From Limonium bicolor (Eukaryota; Streptophyta; Magnoliopsida; Caryophyllales; Plumbaginaceae), in the NCBI GenBank assembly GCA_023374045.1, contig CM041783.1, positions 120,653,503 through 120,717,502 of the forward strand: a stretch of DNA of 64,000 nucleotides. The letters are read 5' to 3'. Position numbers and translations under genes: made by a program. The notes under the pieces are model-generated. The model made no database searches and was not told the origin of the DNA. It saw only the letters and a program-made list of their open reading frames with translations. This document shows positions 1-13,600 of the stretch, one piece after another. Within the stretch, counting starts at the first letter, position 1; each line of letters opens with the position of its first letter.

Positions 1-2039
1 TTGCAATAAACTGACGAACAAGGAAATCTGTTGCCCTTTGTTCTCATCTCTTCACAAAACGATGCTTCGCCACAATTCAATCTCACGTCGATGCTACACC
101 ACTATTCATTCTCTCCACATCGGTAATTTTGCAACCAAGCTGGCGAACAGATTTGGAGAAATTTCCAAATCTTGTGAGATCGGCCAGCAGGGAATGCGTT
201 CCCACAAAGAAGAATTCTTTGGTCTCGCTTCAAGCCAAAGTCGGAGTCAAGCTATATTTCACAGACAGTTATATTTCCAACCTGCTTGGCAAACGAGGAT
301 GAGATGTTCCTCGCCTGCTTCATTCCTTTCTCCCACGACGATGGTCGAAGAGATCTTGGATGTACATTATATACGCCATCAAGCAAATAAATGATAAGTT
401 TCTCATTCTCCATCTCTAACCTGTTAGCATTGTCTGCCGAATTTGAGGATGATTCAGATTTAATTCTATCCATTCATCATTGTAGTCTCCCACTGGAACA
501 CATTTATACATATATACTTACCAGGATATTATGCTTCGATCTCCAAATAAGCTAATGAACTTTGCTCTTCTCAAAATATTTTCAATCTCATTGATGTCAT
601 TCTGCAGGTTGTATCTAGGAGTGTTGTATAACCTTGTCTAGGATAGCTGAGGCGTATATGTTGTCTTAACCTGTTCGTTGTACGTTAATCTTGTTGGGTT
701 TGCATCTGGTGTTGGTTATTCTTGCCATAAGCTATATAGGATATTATGAGGATGGATTACTTCGAACCTGTTAACCGGCAAAAGGTTTGATAACCAATCA
801 ACCTTGATAAATGTTGCTCTACTTGTCGTTTGTCAGTCCGCTCAAGACTAACACCATGCGTTAGCCTTCATCATTTGAAATGCCATATATTTCACTGAAT
901 TGAGAATACAATGTGACGCCTGTCGTTTATTCTAGAGTTATAGCTATGCTTTTCTTTCTTTCTTATTGAAAACTAAGACATTAGTTCATGACAGCTTGTC
1001 AATGTCTGTTGATCATTGTCGATATATGTGCTCCCACCTTGTGAAGTTTGGAATGTCATCCCTTTCTGACTACAATTCAATCATCCTTTATTTCCATAGT
1101 TCATGATATTTTGAAATTCCATCTGTCTCAAGTGTATGCTTATTACCAACTGGTGTAGTTTATTTGACTCAATTAGCTCACTATTCTTGCTTTATCATTT
1201 TGCCGAGGTGCTTATATTCTTGATTTGGATTCGAGCTAAGATGGCCACCTTCGGATTATATATTTGGCTGATTAATCCTTGCTTCGAGACTTGAATTGAC
1301 CCTGCTTGTCGCTTGAGCGTATGGAATTGGGATTCCACATGTTGACATTGTGGGTTCGGAAACCTTGTTGAGCACACATAGCTGAAACGGGACTGAGTCG
1401 ATTCGGCTGAGATTTCGCATTCTCATGTTTAATTGAGTGATAAACCGGGGGCAGGCCACCCCGTAGGTTGGTTTCCTATCACCTACATCTCCTCTTGATC
1501 ATGATAACCAATCTATTTTTATTTCCAGCGCTTATGTTTACCCCTAGTGCATAAATTTGGTTTAGGGAATTGATTTCCGTGTAATTTGATTCAATATTCA
1601 TTGAGATAAAGTTGTTTAGCCTTAATAATCAATGTTTGATTTTTAATTTCTTTTAATTCATAACTCTGAACAACCATTGAAGCTGCTAGTTGTTTCTTTC
1701 CGCTAAAATCATTGTTGATTTGCCATGTCCTTTTCCGATCTCCATGTTTATTGTGTCATCACTGTAATATATCACATACTTCCATGTTTAGCCGTTGCTT
1801 TGTTTTAATGACTAACGAGGAGGGCCCGTTTGGGTTGCTGCAAACCCTCAGCCCAAATTTCAATTTCATCTCGGGCCCAACTCATTGTTAGCCAAACGGG
1901 CTAGAACAGGTGACCTTAGACAGCCTCTAGGTTACCCAATTATTTTTGGGCCCATGAGCTCAGTGTAGAAAAACTTTAGATGGTGTTTCTCTATGGCGCA
2001 TATCTCTGATTTGTTAAGTGAAGTTCCCTTTCCTTCTAA
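1..2039. other. Unassigned intergenic sequence
   Basis: No recognised gene, RNA or bounded mobile element is seen here. The longest open frame (38-394, plus, 118 codons) has no recognisable domain and no long-gene context. The stretch could be the decayed 3' part of the same Tat/Ogre-like element suspected at 15341-16920, since element 1 (2349-15335) separates the two, but nothing in 1-2039 proves it. Confidence 0.4.
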
Positions 2040-2343
2040 GATTCATTCAATTCCAAATCGATCCAAACTCAAATTCAATTCCCGTTCACTTTCAAATCCA
2101 ATCCCAGTTCAATTACGATTCAACCATTCCGATTTAAACTCACTTCAAATTCAATTTCAATTTCAATCTCAATTACAATTCAAATTTAATCCCAATTCCA
2201 ATTCAACTCAGTTTCAATTCCAATTCTAAATTCATTAAACTCCAATTCAATTTCAATTCCAAACCAATTCAATTCAATTTCAATTTCAATTCCAAATCAA
2301 TTCAATTTCAATCTAAATCCAACTTCATTTCATCTCCCAAATA
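2040..2343. repeat. Degenerate hexamer repeat (ATTCAA/TTTCAA)
   Basis: About 300 bp built from variants of the 6-bp words ATTCAA, TTTCAA and ATTCCA in loose tandem order. It ends at the target site of element 1, whose left copy of the duplicated target ATTTC is at 2344-2348. The open frame at 1993-2229 reads this repeat and is not a gene. Confidence 0.75.
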
Positions 2344-2348
2344 ATTTC

Positions 2349-5300
2349 TGTAACACCCCAACTCAATCCAAATGTGGTCTCGCAACTTAACAGTATTTAT
2401 ATAAACATGTCACAGCGGAATTCTTTACAATCCAGGACCTTGCCACGGTCTGACTACAGAAATACCGAACATTAGTCCAACAACCTTAACCATTTACATA
2501 ACCTTCTTACAACCCCCTCACATCCTATACATCTTACTAACTCAGATTGCCATGCGAGTGTACATGCACAACTCGTAGGCCATACTAACCCTTAACAGCT
2601 GTATCCTCTTCTTACTCTCGCGACGGCCGCCTCCTGATGTTCACCTGTGTAGTAAAAAGAAGCCCCCGAGGGGGTCAGCACGAATGCTGGTACTATCCTC
2701 TCATGGCCCCCAAGCTAACGTGGCTACGACGACTAATTGTCGATAGCATGGAGGTTGATTAGATGCACAACATAAAGAAAGTGCAGTAAACAACAACTCA
2801 GATATGAACAATCAAGTTCACACACAATGAACGACATAAATGCGTTCCCTTATTAGAGAGTTAGATATTTAACTCTTTAAGTAATGTTCCCTCTTAAACT
2901 TAGCCCATCCTTATCTCACCTCAATCTTAGTCTTATCTTAATCTTAGAAACAACCATCCTTTAATGAGGAGTGGACGTAACTTACCTTAATCTGAAATAC
3001 AAACCATCCTTTAAAGGAATGGTTGCAACTCATCTCAACCTCACCTTAAACTTAATCTTAACTTAATCTTAATCTTAACGATACAAATCATCCTTTAAAA
3101 GGAATGATTGTAACTTATCTTAACCTCACCTTAAACTTAATCTTAACTTAATCTTAATCTTAACGATACAAATCATCCTTTAAAAAGGAATGATTGTAAC
3201 TTATCTTAATCTTAACTTAAGTATGCCAACCGTTCTCTCATTGGGAACAGGTTAGCCCTTAGTTCGTTGTTTATTTTTGTAGGGCTTGGTTAACCCTAGC
3301 CAGCAGCAGGACACTTACTAGCAATAAACAACATTCTTAAATTGTTGGGGATGTAGGCTTGATCCCCCCACGCCATCTTAAAGCCACCTACCTTGGACTG
3401 AATGTCCAATGTAGCCGAGCCGGTCAACCGACCCAAGGCTACTAGTCCGAGGACTAGTCCTTAATCGGAAGTCGAATCTGCTATAGATACCGACCCCCTT
3501 TCCTTAGCATGCATGACCGGAGATCGGTCCTGGGTTTCCTCACTCAAGTTCCAGTTAGTAGTTATCTCAAGACCTTGTTTGTTGGTTAACCTCTTTCGGT
3601 TCATATCGTCCCTCATTAGGGGGCGTTCCTAGTCTCACTCAATTCCTTACTAAGCATTGGTTAGTAAGTTCTCACGTATGTTGTGTTAGTTTTCAAACAT
3701 CACACAACAATACAATATATATATGATATGTTCCGGTTGCATGCTTTATCTTGTTTAGTGAGCACACAAACAAATAGCACACAAGCCGAGGGACACCTCG
3801 TTAGCAAGCAGGTCACAAGAAGAAACAACTGTACCGTTCACCGTTGGCCGTTCAGTTGCTTAATCTCTTCCGGAGTCCCATTCCAAGTCCTAAAACATTC
3901 ATTCAGTTTTAGGTTGTAATCACTTAACTCAATTCAACTTATTTAGCTTGTTTAACTTACTTAATTACTTAATGATCCACACCTAACACCTCTTAGGTCT
4001 TACACTTAATCTTACAAACTTAATCTTAAACTTTCAAGTTTATACTTAACTTAGCTTAATCTTAAGTTCTTAGGGTCTCAATCATTACTACCCTACCAAA
4101 GGCATACCTTATTACCCATTGTCATTCTTAGAATTCAAAATTTCTTTTTTTTTTTTTTTTTTAAGTGTTAAGGGTCGACCGACCCACCGAACCGACCAGG
4201 GGAATGAATATCGGCCACCACTCAAACTTCTCTTGCCAATGTTCTAATCAATAACCAATGACTCATATGAGCACTAAACAATACACTAACCTTAAGGAGT
4301 AAACCCTAGGTTAAAAATGTGTTCTAAGGTATTAAACTGAATGTTTTACCTTGGATTCTCAAAGCAAGCTTGGATATGAATTAAGTAGGACCTCCTCTAG
4401 CCCTTGGAGAATAGAATCAAGCTAGAACAATGGATAAAAATGAATCCCCATGAGAAGGAATTTTCGGTAATGTGTAGAAATGGTGGAAACATGGTTTTTC
4501 TTACATTTTCCTTACCTTAAGAGAATGGAGAAGCTAATGAGCTCTTCAAACTTGATTTTCCCCCATCAATGGAGTTTTCTCATGGCACCAAAATGGAGCT
4601 TTGAAAGATTTGAAAAGATAGGAAGATAGGTCTTGGCCTAACTAAGAGAAATCTACACTTAGTTTTTGATTTGGAGCAAAGATGAATACTTGGTGAGCAT
4701 TTGAAGGTGGAGCACCATGGAAGAAGCTCTCTCGGTTTGGAGCAAGGAAGGAGAAGAAAAATCGTGGAAGGAAGGAGAAATGAAGAGAGAGAGGAAGAAA
4801 GGTGGCTAATATGATATTTGCTTTAATAAAGCAAATAGTAACTTTCTTACTTACTCTTCTTTTCCTTTCTTATTTGTCTACTTATGGTGACTCATGTGGT
4901 GACTCCCCACTTAAAAACCGGCCACCCATTAATATTAGGCTAACATGGTCTTTGTTGACCAATTAATTGACTTATATTGATTAAAACTTAAACTAGTCTC
5001 TAATAGTTACTATTCACTAATCAAGGCACATAATCGGGAAATTTTTGATTTCCCATTGATTTAGACCTCCTAATGTGATACTAATTAGTACACATGTTGA
5101 TTAAAGAGTAATGATGGACATTTAGCCACTCAAAACTCAATTCTAAGACAATTTCTCAAAAATGTGCTTTAAGACTTCTTAAAGCACATTTTGTGTTTTA
5201 ACTTGTTTTCAAGCTTGGTTTTCTTTGCTAATTGATTTAAAATGACCATTAGAATATTACTAAGGTTACCATGATATTTGGGTACTCACCCAAGTCTCTC

Positions 5301-5453
5301 CAAGCTTAGAGCACGTTTTTGCCCTGATTGCCTTTAAGGCACTTTCTTATGTTTTCCTTGGTTAAATTGTCCACCAATCTTTCTAAGGCATTCTTAGCCT
5401 TAATACATCATGATTTGATGTTTACTTAGCATACTTAGGTTTGGGGTATTTCA
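2349..5453 (-). repeat. 3' LTR of element 1 (internally deleted)
   Basis: A 3105-bp LTR, near-identical to 10648-15335 except for a missing block of about 1.57 kb after the ACCGACC motif near 4183-4203. Most other differences from the partner are 1-2 base indels rather than substitutions. It contains a run of hairpin-forming repeat units at about 2945-3206. Confidence 0.93.
2945..3206. repeat. Four hairpin-bearing repeat units in LTR
   Basis: Four successive units each carry an inverted repeat around CCTTTAA...GG. The second (about 3001-3024) pairs AACCAT with ATGGTT; the third and fourth (about 3083-3110 and 3173-3202) pair AATCAT with ATGATT. The last two sit in tandem copies of a unit of about 86 bp rich in CTTAATCTTAA. 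The same array is in the partner LTR at about 11255-11512. Confidence 0.75.
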
Positions 5454-5471
5454 ATCTACCCCCCTTAAAAG
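5454..5471 (-). promoter_or_regulatory. Polypurine tract of element 1
   Basis: In element sense the sequence reads CTTTTAAGGGGGGTAGAT and abuts the TG of the 3' LTR. This is the expected site of plus-strand DNA priming. The preceding GGGGACAAAGTT context is shared with element 2 and the element at 60.5 kb. Confidence 0.88.
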
Positions 5472-5698
5472 AACTTTGTCCCCGAAGTTCCCATGCATCC
5501 TATCTCATTAGAATACATGTCTTACCTCATTCCTTAGATCATATAAATCATACTTATGTATACTTAATCTCATTGAATCCTTAAGTCCACCATATGCTTT
5601 CTTAAATATCACAACATGCTTAAGCATGTGTAGCACTCAAAATTCCTTTTTGTTCCTTTTTGATGATTAAAACATTCACATAACTTCCAACGTATTCT

Positions 5699-5830
5699 CC
5701 CATGTCACCGGTCCGTAGACAATGGCTCATTCGTCCTCGTCACCATGGGCTAGAATACAAAACACTCTGCTCTCCCCATGTCACCGGTCCGAAGACAAAG
5801 GCTCGTGCGTCCTCGACTTCATGGGCGAGA
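5699..5830. repeat. Short tandem duplication in 3' UTR of element 1
   Basis: Two diverged copies of about 55 bp, each starting CCATGTCACCGGTCCG, at about 5699-5755 and 5777-5830. They lie between the two polypurine-like modules of element 1. No coding function is seen. Confidence 0.7.
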
Positions 5831-5927
5831 CTCAGTAAAAGGTAATCCTTTTTACGAGGTCATGTGAGGAATAATTCCTCTAATTAAAAATACAAGCAAC
5901 TCCAATTTCATTTTTTTTATCCTAAGG

Positions 5928-6095
5928 CCTCTATCCTTAGTGTGATTTACTTGTGACCACTGGTAGGGAGTTTCAGGAATAATCCTACCCTGATGTGATC
6001 AGCATCAGTGTAGAACCATCCTTCCACTCCAATTTGTGTTCGGTTTCCCTTGATCCCTAGAAAATCAAGTTCCACCTCCCACGTCATTTTCAAAC
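5928..6095. repeat. Conserved block X (shared with element 2)
   Basis: About 160 bp starting near TTACTTGTGACCACTGG and ending near CCACCTCCCACGTC. It closely matches 46793-46950 in element 2, more closely than the surrounding internal sequences match. Here it lies near the 3' LTR; in element 2 it lies between the gag remnant and the RT remnant. No protein domain was recognised. Confidence 0.7.
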
Positions 6096-6613
6096 ATCAG
6101 TTAATTCACTCATGTCCAATTTTCTATCTTTTTAGTTCTTCTAATCATAATCAATACATCTCCAAAGTGTGGACTAAGTCCATCAAACATTCTCAATTCA
6201 TCTCTTAGTAACTACCTCCAGACTTAAATTCCTACTAAATTCCATATCAGTCTCATATCAACTTCCACTGTCTCATACCACATAGCATTACTGTATCCTA
6301 ACTCATGCTCATATCAAATAATATCTCATAGTGTTATCTTATTCTTATCTCCCACATAGTCTCATATTGACTCATACCTCATATATTCCTTATTCCTTAA
6401 GTCTCCTTAATCCTCTTCCTTAATTCTCTTAACTTGTACTCACACCGGAGTTAACAAGATAGGTACTTAATATGTATGGTATTCACATCTTCTGTGTGCA
6501 ATAACCATGGTTTATCTTAAAATGTTTATGTAAAACATATTCTCAAATTATTTTGTGCTATGCACACCGTAGTTTATGTACTCAGTACACAAACATACGC
6601 TAAGCGGTTTTCG

Positions 6614-6644
6614 CTCTACCCCCTTAAAATGGATTACGCCCACG
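6614..6644 (-). promoter_or_regulatory. Second, upstream polypurine-like module of element 1
   Basis: In element sense it reads CGTGGGCGTAATCCATTTTAAGGGGGTAGAG, split here by meaning: a G-rich lead, then TTTTAAGGGGGTAGAG. It resembles the true PPT at 5454 but lies 1.15 kb upstream of the 3' LTR. The same module follows the pol stop in the element at 63065-63100. Confidence 0.6.
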
Positions 6645-7249
6645 TAATAACAACATTATATCATCTTGAACTAAATTCAAGATGTCTAATTTTACCAAGC
6701 ATTCTAGCTTCAGGTTATCTATCTTACTTATAATCGATCAGAAATGACTTAGTCTCTGTTCGAGGATTCTTAACGGTACTTATACCAGTTTCCTTAACTT
6801 AGTTTGGTCTAATCTCAAAGGTAGTGATCTGCTAGCTTCCGCTGCAACCACTCTGATAATCTTAGGTTTAATTGTCTCAATGGACACGTGTTATCTTTAT
6901 ATATACACGGCCTTAATGAGTTGGTAACTCGTCTATCCATTCTTCTGAAGATCTTACGCTCATACTTTAGTATTTTCTCGAATGTCTAAATTGTTCTCCC
7001 CAACTGACCTTTGGTCTGAGGGATTCTTAGCCTGAAACTACTGTTTAGTGTTAATGCGCTTTACAGTCTTAATCCCTTACATCTTAAGACATATCCAATG
7101 TCTGTACTTAATAATCCGTGCTTTTCGCACTTCATAGTCCTTAATTATCTGTTCTCTGGTCTCTGTGTTGCTGGTTCAACTGAATTCTTCTTCTCGACTG
7201 TTTGTGGTAGTAGCTGTTCTTGTCTGATCTTGCGTCGTTGTCGTCGTGG

Positions 7250-7475
7250 TACGGAGTCGACTACCTCCCGTGTTCCTTACACTACTCGTCTACATGCATG
7301 GGGTACCTTACTGGTACATTACTACTTACCCAACTAAACTCATAAATGAGCGTGTCAGGCCTGCAAGCCCCTGTGGGGTGCAGTCGTCCCACGTCTCGTT
7401 TTAGTAAACTCATAGTGTCCGTCACACGTTTAGCTATTGCTAATTATGAAGTATTCTGTTGTCGATCTCCTCTTT
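7250..7475 (-). pseudogene. Reverse transcriptase remnant of element 1 (block Y)
   Basis: On the minus strand, 7403-7420 reads GGACACTATGAGTTTACT, coding for Gly-His-Tyr-Glu-Phe-Thr. This is the conserved RT stretch that normally precedes MPFGL in Ty3/gypsy pol, and the same hexapeptide-like stretch stands in the intact-looking RT at about 60680. Flanking codons are out of frame or stopped. A homologous block is at 45290-45500 in element 2, where the motif is Gly-His-Tyr-Glu-Tyr-Thr. No catalytic Asp box was found nearby, so this is a fragment. Confidence 0.6.
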
Positions 7476-10400
7476 CATCGTCCATAATAACATTTATTGT
7501 TCTTCTTGAAGTTAATCAAGGGAAGTCCATTTACTGTGTTCTCGGTTTATGGTATACTCCAGCTCCTTTCTGTATTTGTCGTGATTCGGTCACTTAATAT
7601 CTGAGGTCTCTTTCCGTAGAGCCTCTTATCTTGTCTCTCATATTAGGAAAGCACTTCCAGTTCCTTAAGGAATGGGTAGTGTGCTTCCTGCGAAATCTTA
7701 CCTCACCAGGTCCAGACTACTGGCATCACTGCTCAGTTCGTCTATCATCTTATTTCCTCACTTATGCCGGTCTTAACTCATAAATCTAATTGCCTCAGTG
7801 TCAATATTTGACGGCTCATACATAATGGTCGCCTTACCGCGCACCATGACTTAATCCACTTATCTAACTATTGTACTCACGACCACTACTACCGTGGTAG
7901 TTGGCCTTCACCATGTTGCCCATTAATGGTGCAACCTCTTATTCACCTATTCTAATGTCTTACCTTATACTCAATCCCTTCTTGGTGTAAACACACTGGG
8001 AGTTCTGTCATTCCGGTGTATGGCGGTTGCCGTACGGTGCTGTAAAATAGTTAACTCTTGATGCAAAGACGTTCTGCTCCAATCTCAGATTCGTAAGTAG
8101 GCTAATGTCTTTCGCTTTCTTTCATCCTTAGTGATGTTGTCTACCATATAGTTTAACTGGTTACTGAAGAAGTCATCCACTGATTCACAAGCTCTTCTGA
8201 GCATTGCTTAATTGACGTGCCATAATGTGCAGTCACAATGTTTACCTCTAACAATCATTAATTCTTACATCCTGGGTGTTGGATATGAGGTCTATCTCTG
8301 CAACCTTCCTTATTACTCAAGTGTATCTGGTATGTTCTAAAGTAATCTCAAGGTTCATGGTTCCCATTTCCTAAATAAAGCGTATTTCACCTCTAATAAG
8401 TGAAAGCCCCTTTGAGGGGTTCATTCCCACTCATGGCCTCACAACAAGGAGAGGTATCCCCACCCTCAAAGGCATGGTTCGTTCTCCGCTCCTGTCCTTA
8501 GCATTATCTCAATATTCTCATTGGTACCTTTTCTTGGTATTGTTTTTCCCAATCTAAATTATAGGTTTGGTAACCGTTCATATCTACGCATTGTAGTTCC
8601 CCATGGCTTAAATAAGCTCTCTTATAACTTACTGCGCCTCGGGCTCTGATGTGGTTAACATCCTTGGCTCGTAGGCTCTTAATGCTTAATATCTCAGTTC
8701 ATCATTTGTGTTCTTATTCATCTGTAGGTTATCCTCATAAACTTCTAGTCCCTTGGAACACCATCAATCGTTAGGTTACATACTAAATGTAGTATCGGGT
8801 TTTATGGTAGGTTGCTGCATCCTGCTTCCCGCTATGGAAGTTGTTCAGGTGATCTGAGGTTACTTAATGTCTTGACAATACTGTCATTTTACTAGACTTA
8901 TGTCTCTTAACAACCAAGGTTAGGTTCGTATTAGGCGTTTGCCTTACGGTGTCCAAGTTGGATATAATCCTGTTATCTTATACTCTCATCTCAACGCTTC
9001 GTTCAACTTCCGTTGACTATGCCACCCGTTGACGATAAATCATACTGGGTGGTGTAATGAGTTAAACAAACAGTGTTAACTGTCATTCATCACTTGTTCG
9101 GCTCGACTATGCCCGCTCTGTGGGGTAGTCCTCTGAGCTTTCCTCTGTCGGGATTCTACATTTTAATCCTTAGTAGGTTATAGCTTAAGTTCATCTCTTT
9201 TATCCTTGATTTCCGGGTTTTTTCAACATCTTCATTGAAGAATGTTGTCATTGGTGTCCTTAATGGTCACTCTGGGAGTCTTATCCCGTTTTCGTTGTGA
9301 GTCGATGCTTCAATAGTTCCAATAGTATCTTATAATACATCCCTTGTATATCATTGCTTATATAGTGTTTTTGCTCGCGATACCGAGCAATCTCTTAGGT
9401 TTTCCTTTTGGAGTTCGGGATTGTGCTATTACCGTATTGTCGGTTGTTGTTGTAGTGGGTTATACCGTTGTTAATACTTATATGGTTTAATACTTTGTCC
9501 AAGTTCTGCTCCCGGCTGACTGGTGTGTCACCTCTTCTCATCATGGTCAGGCCGTCGGGCCTTTCCAAGGTCTTATTTTTCTGTTCTTATGGATTTACAA
9601 TCCGGTATTAATATATGCTACACTGTAGCGTCCTCCGATTTCGCCTTGATGGCTTTTCATGTGGCTCAACCGTGGTAGCACTTGCTATGGCAAGTGCGCC
9701 ATGCAGGATGGGTTATTGGTACAAGGTACATTGGAAGTAAAACTTCCTTCTAATTTCCATGTAATTGGTAGTCCTCGGGACTCCTTCGACAATCTCTTAT
9801 TTTGGATAACCGTCCATCCGGCAGTTTCCTTGTTGTTTGACAGTACTGTCATCTACCAGGGCGTTCCTCTTTCTGAGGGAACCCCTTAATATTTTCTTAT
9901 GTCTTAATCCTCACTCTTGTCTCCACACTTCTTGCCGTGGTTACTAAGTAATGTTTCTCCTTTAGGCACTACATCGTAGTCCTATTTCGGTATACAATTT
10001 ATATGTGTTTCCACCGTTGTCCGCGTTATGTCGGCCAGGTCTTGTAACCTCCCTCATTGTATGGGGTTTGGAGTTCCCGTTTCTAACTGGACTTCCCAGT
10101 AATCTCAATCCCCATGCTTAGTATTTTCCCGCTGTTATGCTCACTCGGACCGCTGTCCGGTACTCATGCCTCTTATCATTTCCTTATCTATTGCACGCGT
10201 AGTGCTTTCCTTATCATTGGTATTGCGGGTTATTTCGACTGCATAGCATGTCGACCCATGTTGCCGGCAATTCCGTTCCCTTACTGATAGTATTCCATAG
10301 GTAGCGCCTGTTTCTCTATTGCGCTCCATTAAAACCTCCAAGTTTTCCGTAACTGTTGTACAACAAATTGTTTCTCGTATTGCTTACTGTTAGCTAACTG

Positions 10401-10630
10401 CCAGATCGGGTTTCCCCGAGTAAGAGAAGGCTTTTTCTCTCTGGCGTTTGTTCCACACATTTAGGGTTAGGGATGTGGGGCGGGCCTAGGTACTATGGAT
10501 ATCCGGTAAACACCGGGGAGTCCTGGCTAACGCACCTCACACTCTTTCTCTCGACCCTTAACCCATAACTCAATCTCAACCTCGTCATTCTCCTAAGTTC
10601 GGTAATTCCTTGTCTTCAGAGCGTAACTAC
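7476..10630 (-). other. Degenerate internal region of element 1 (gag side)
   Basis: About 3.2 kb between the RT remnant and the PBS, where gag would lie in element sense. No open frame exceeds about 80 codons. A short Asn-rich reading on the minus strand near 9420-9480 and a Cys/His-containing stretch near 9660-9710 look like traces of a gag linker and zinc knuckle, but stops interrupt both. No other gene is seen. Confidence 0.5.
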
Positions 10631-10642
10631 GCTCTGATACCA
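10631..10642 (-). promoter_or_regulatory. Primer binding site, initiator tRNA-Met type
   Basis: Plus strand GCTCTGATACCA, that is TGGTATCAGAGC in element sense, the classic plant PBS complementary to the 3' end of initiator methionine tRNA. It lies 5 bp inside the 5' LTR, which fixes the orientation as minus. Confidence 0.95.
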
Positions 10643-10647
10643 CTTTT

Positions 10648-13600
10648 TGTAACACCCCAACTCAATCCAAATGTGGTCTCGCAACTTAACAGTATTTATA
10701 TAAACATGTCACAGCGGAATTCTTTACAATCCAGGACCTTGCCACGGTCTGACTACAGAATATACCGAACATTAGTCCAACAACCTTAACCATTTACATA
10801 ACCTTCTTACAACCCCCTCACATCCTATACATCTTACTAACTCAGATTGCCATGCGAGTGTACATGCACAACTCGTAGGCCATACTAACCCTTAACAGCT
10901 GTATCCTCTTCTTACTCTCGCGACGGCCGCCTCCTGATGTTCACCTGTGTAGTAAAAAGAAGCCCCCGAGGGGGTCAGCACGAATGCTGGTACTATCCTC
11001 TCATGGCCCCAAGCTAACGTGGCGCGACGACTAATTGTCGATAGCATGGAGGTTGATTAGATGCACAACATAATAGAAAGTGCAGTAAACAACAACTCAG
11101 ATATGAACAATCAAAGTTCACACACAATGAACGACTTAAATGCGTTCCCTTAATTAGAGAGTTAGATATTTAACTCTTTAAGTAATGTTCCCTCTTAAAC
11201 TTAGCCCATCCTTATCTCACCTCAATCTTAGTCTTATCTTAATCTTAGAAACAACCATCCTTTAATGAGGAGTGGACGTAACTTACCTTAATCTGAATAA
11301 TACAAACCATCCTTTAAAAGGAATGGTTGCAACTCATCTCAACCTCACCTTAAACTTAATCTTAACTTAATCTTAATCTTAACGATACAAATCATCCTTT
11401 AAAAGGAATGATTGTAACTTATCTTAACCTCACCTTAAACTTAATCTTAACTTAATCTTAATCTTAACGATACAAATCATCCTTTAAAAAGGAATGATTG
11501 TAACTTATCTTAATCTTAACTTAAGTATGCCAACCGTTCTCTCATTGGGAACAGGTTAGCCCTTAGTTCGTTGTTTATTTTTGTAGGGCTTGGTTAACCC
11601 TAGCCAGCAGCAGGACACTTACTAGCAATAAACAACATTCTTAAATTGTTGGGGATGTAGGCTTGCCCCCACGCCATCTTAAAGCCACCTACCTTGGACT
11701 GAATGTCCAATGTAGCCGAGCCGGTCAACCGACCCAAGGCTACTAGTCCGAGGACTAGTCCTTAATCGGAAGTCGAATCTGCTATAGATACCGACCCCCT
11801 TTCCTTAGCATGCATGACCGGAGATCGGTCCCGGGTTTCCTCACTCAAGTTCCAGTTAGTAGTTATCTCAAGACCTTGTTTGTTGGTTAACCTCTTTCGG
11901 TTCATATCGTCCCTCATTAGGGGGCGTTCCTTAGTCTCACTCAATTCCTTACTAAGCATTGGTTAGTAAGTTCTCACGGTATGTTGTGTTAGTTTTCAAA
12001 CATCACACAACAATACAATATATATATGATATGTTCCGGTTGCATGCTTTATCTTGTTTAGTGAGCACACAAACAAATAGCACACAAGCCGAGGGACACC
12101 TCGTTAGCAAGCAGGTCACAAGAAGAAACAACTGTACCGTTCACCGTTGGCCGTTCAGTTGCTTAATCTCTTCCGGAGTCCCATTCCAAGTCCTAAAACA
12201 TTCATTCAGTTTTAGGTTGTTAATCACTTAACTCAATTCAACTTATTTAGCTTGTTTAACTTACTTAATTTACTTAATGATCCACACCTAACACCTCTTA
12301 GGTCTTACACTTAATCTTACAAACTTAATCTTAAACTTTCAAGTTTATACTTAACTTAGCTTAATCTCTTAAGTTCTTAGGGTCTCAATCATTACTACCC
12401 TACCAAAGGCATACCTTATTACCCATTGCCATTCTTAGAATTCAAAATTTCTTTTTTTTTTTTTTTTTTAAGTGTTAAGGGTCGACCGACCCACCGACCG
12501 ACCCACCCCTGGGTCGGTCCATTACAGAAACTCTTCCGTCTCTTGAAACTCATCCGACCGACCCAAAGCTAAACCGACCGACCCAAAACCCTCTGGGTCG
12601 GTCCTATGCCGAAACATTTTCCTCCATTAAATCTTGCCCGACCGACCCACCGACCGATCCATCCTTATGGGTCGGTCTATTGCCGAGACATTTCTGCTGG
12701 GTTAGCAAGGTCCGACCGACCCAGAACTGGGTCGGACCCTGGGTCGGTCCACTACAGACCATCCTCTTAAATTGCCTCTTTCAATTCCAAACTTTTCCAC
12801 AAGTGTCCTAATAGGTCCCACATCATCTTGGCACCTTAAACCCACCTTATAACCTCCTTTAAATACCTTAAATCATCCATCAAAATCCACCTTAGTCATT
12901 ATGCATCTTCCTTGTAATAATGCCAACTTCTTATAATGTTTTTCACTAGGTTTCTAGGTGGTGGTTCACACCTATTGTAACCTCTATGCCAAATGTTTTC
13001 TCATCACCATCACATCATCTCCCAAGCATCTTTCACCATCTAAAACTCTTTCAAGCATTTACTAAGAGTTCCTTCACAAGCTTAAGCTTCCATACACCAA
13101 CACCTTATTTCCTTCCTAGTTGTTTACCAACATTTGACTAAGTTCTAAATACTCAATTACATTCTCTTGATTCCTAAATCCCCCAAGGTAATGCCTAAGT
13201 CATTACCACTCATTCCAACACTTTATCTTACCCCTCTTCACCAAGACAATCTCTAAAACTTCCTAGTACTTCCTTAGTCATTATATTCCCTTAGAACATA
13301 TCTTAATCACCTTAAACATCATACCTTCTCCTTAAGCTTATGCTCAAGTCTTATATTCCTCATCTCATGACTTTGGTGTGTTCAATACACCCACCTAAAC
13401 TCTAAATTCCTCATAGACCATTCTAGGTCATTCTCATCCTTAAGAACTCCTTAGTTAACTCATTTCCACTCAAATTCTTCATAATGACTCCTAGTAAATC
13501 CTAGGTCATATTGATTCACCACCTTCACCTAAACACTTATTTTCTACTCAAATTTTGCCATAGCTCCTCTAGTATATTCTCATGCCCAAATGCATTGTTT

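Noticed and set aside
38..394. 118-codon frame as a host gene
   Set aside because: No domain, no intron signals or conserved flanks; length is within chance for this window.
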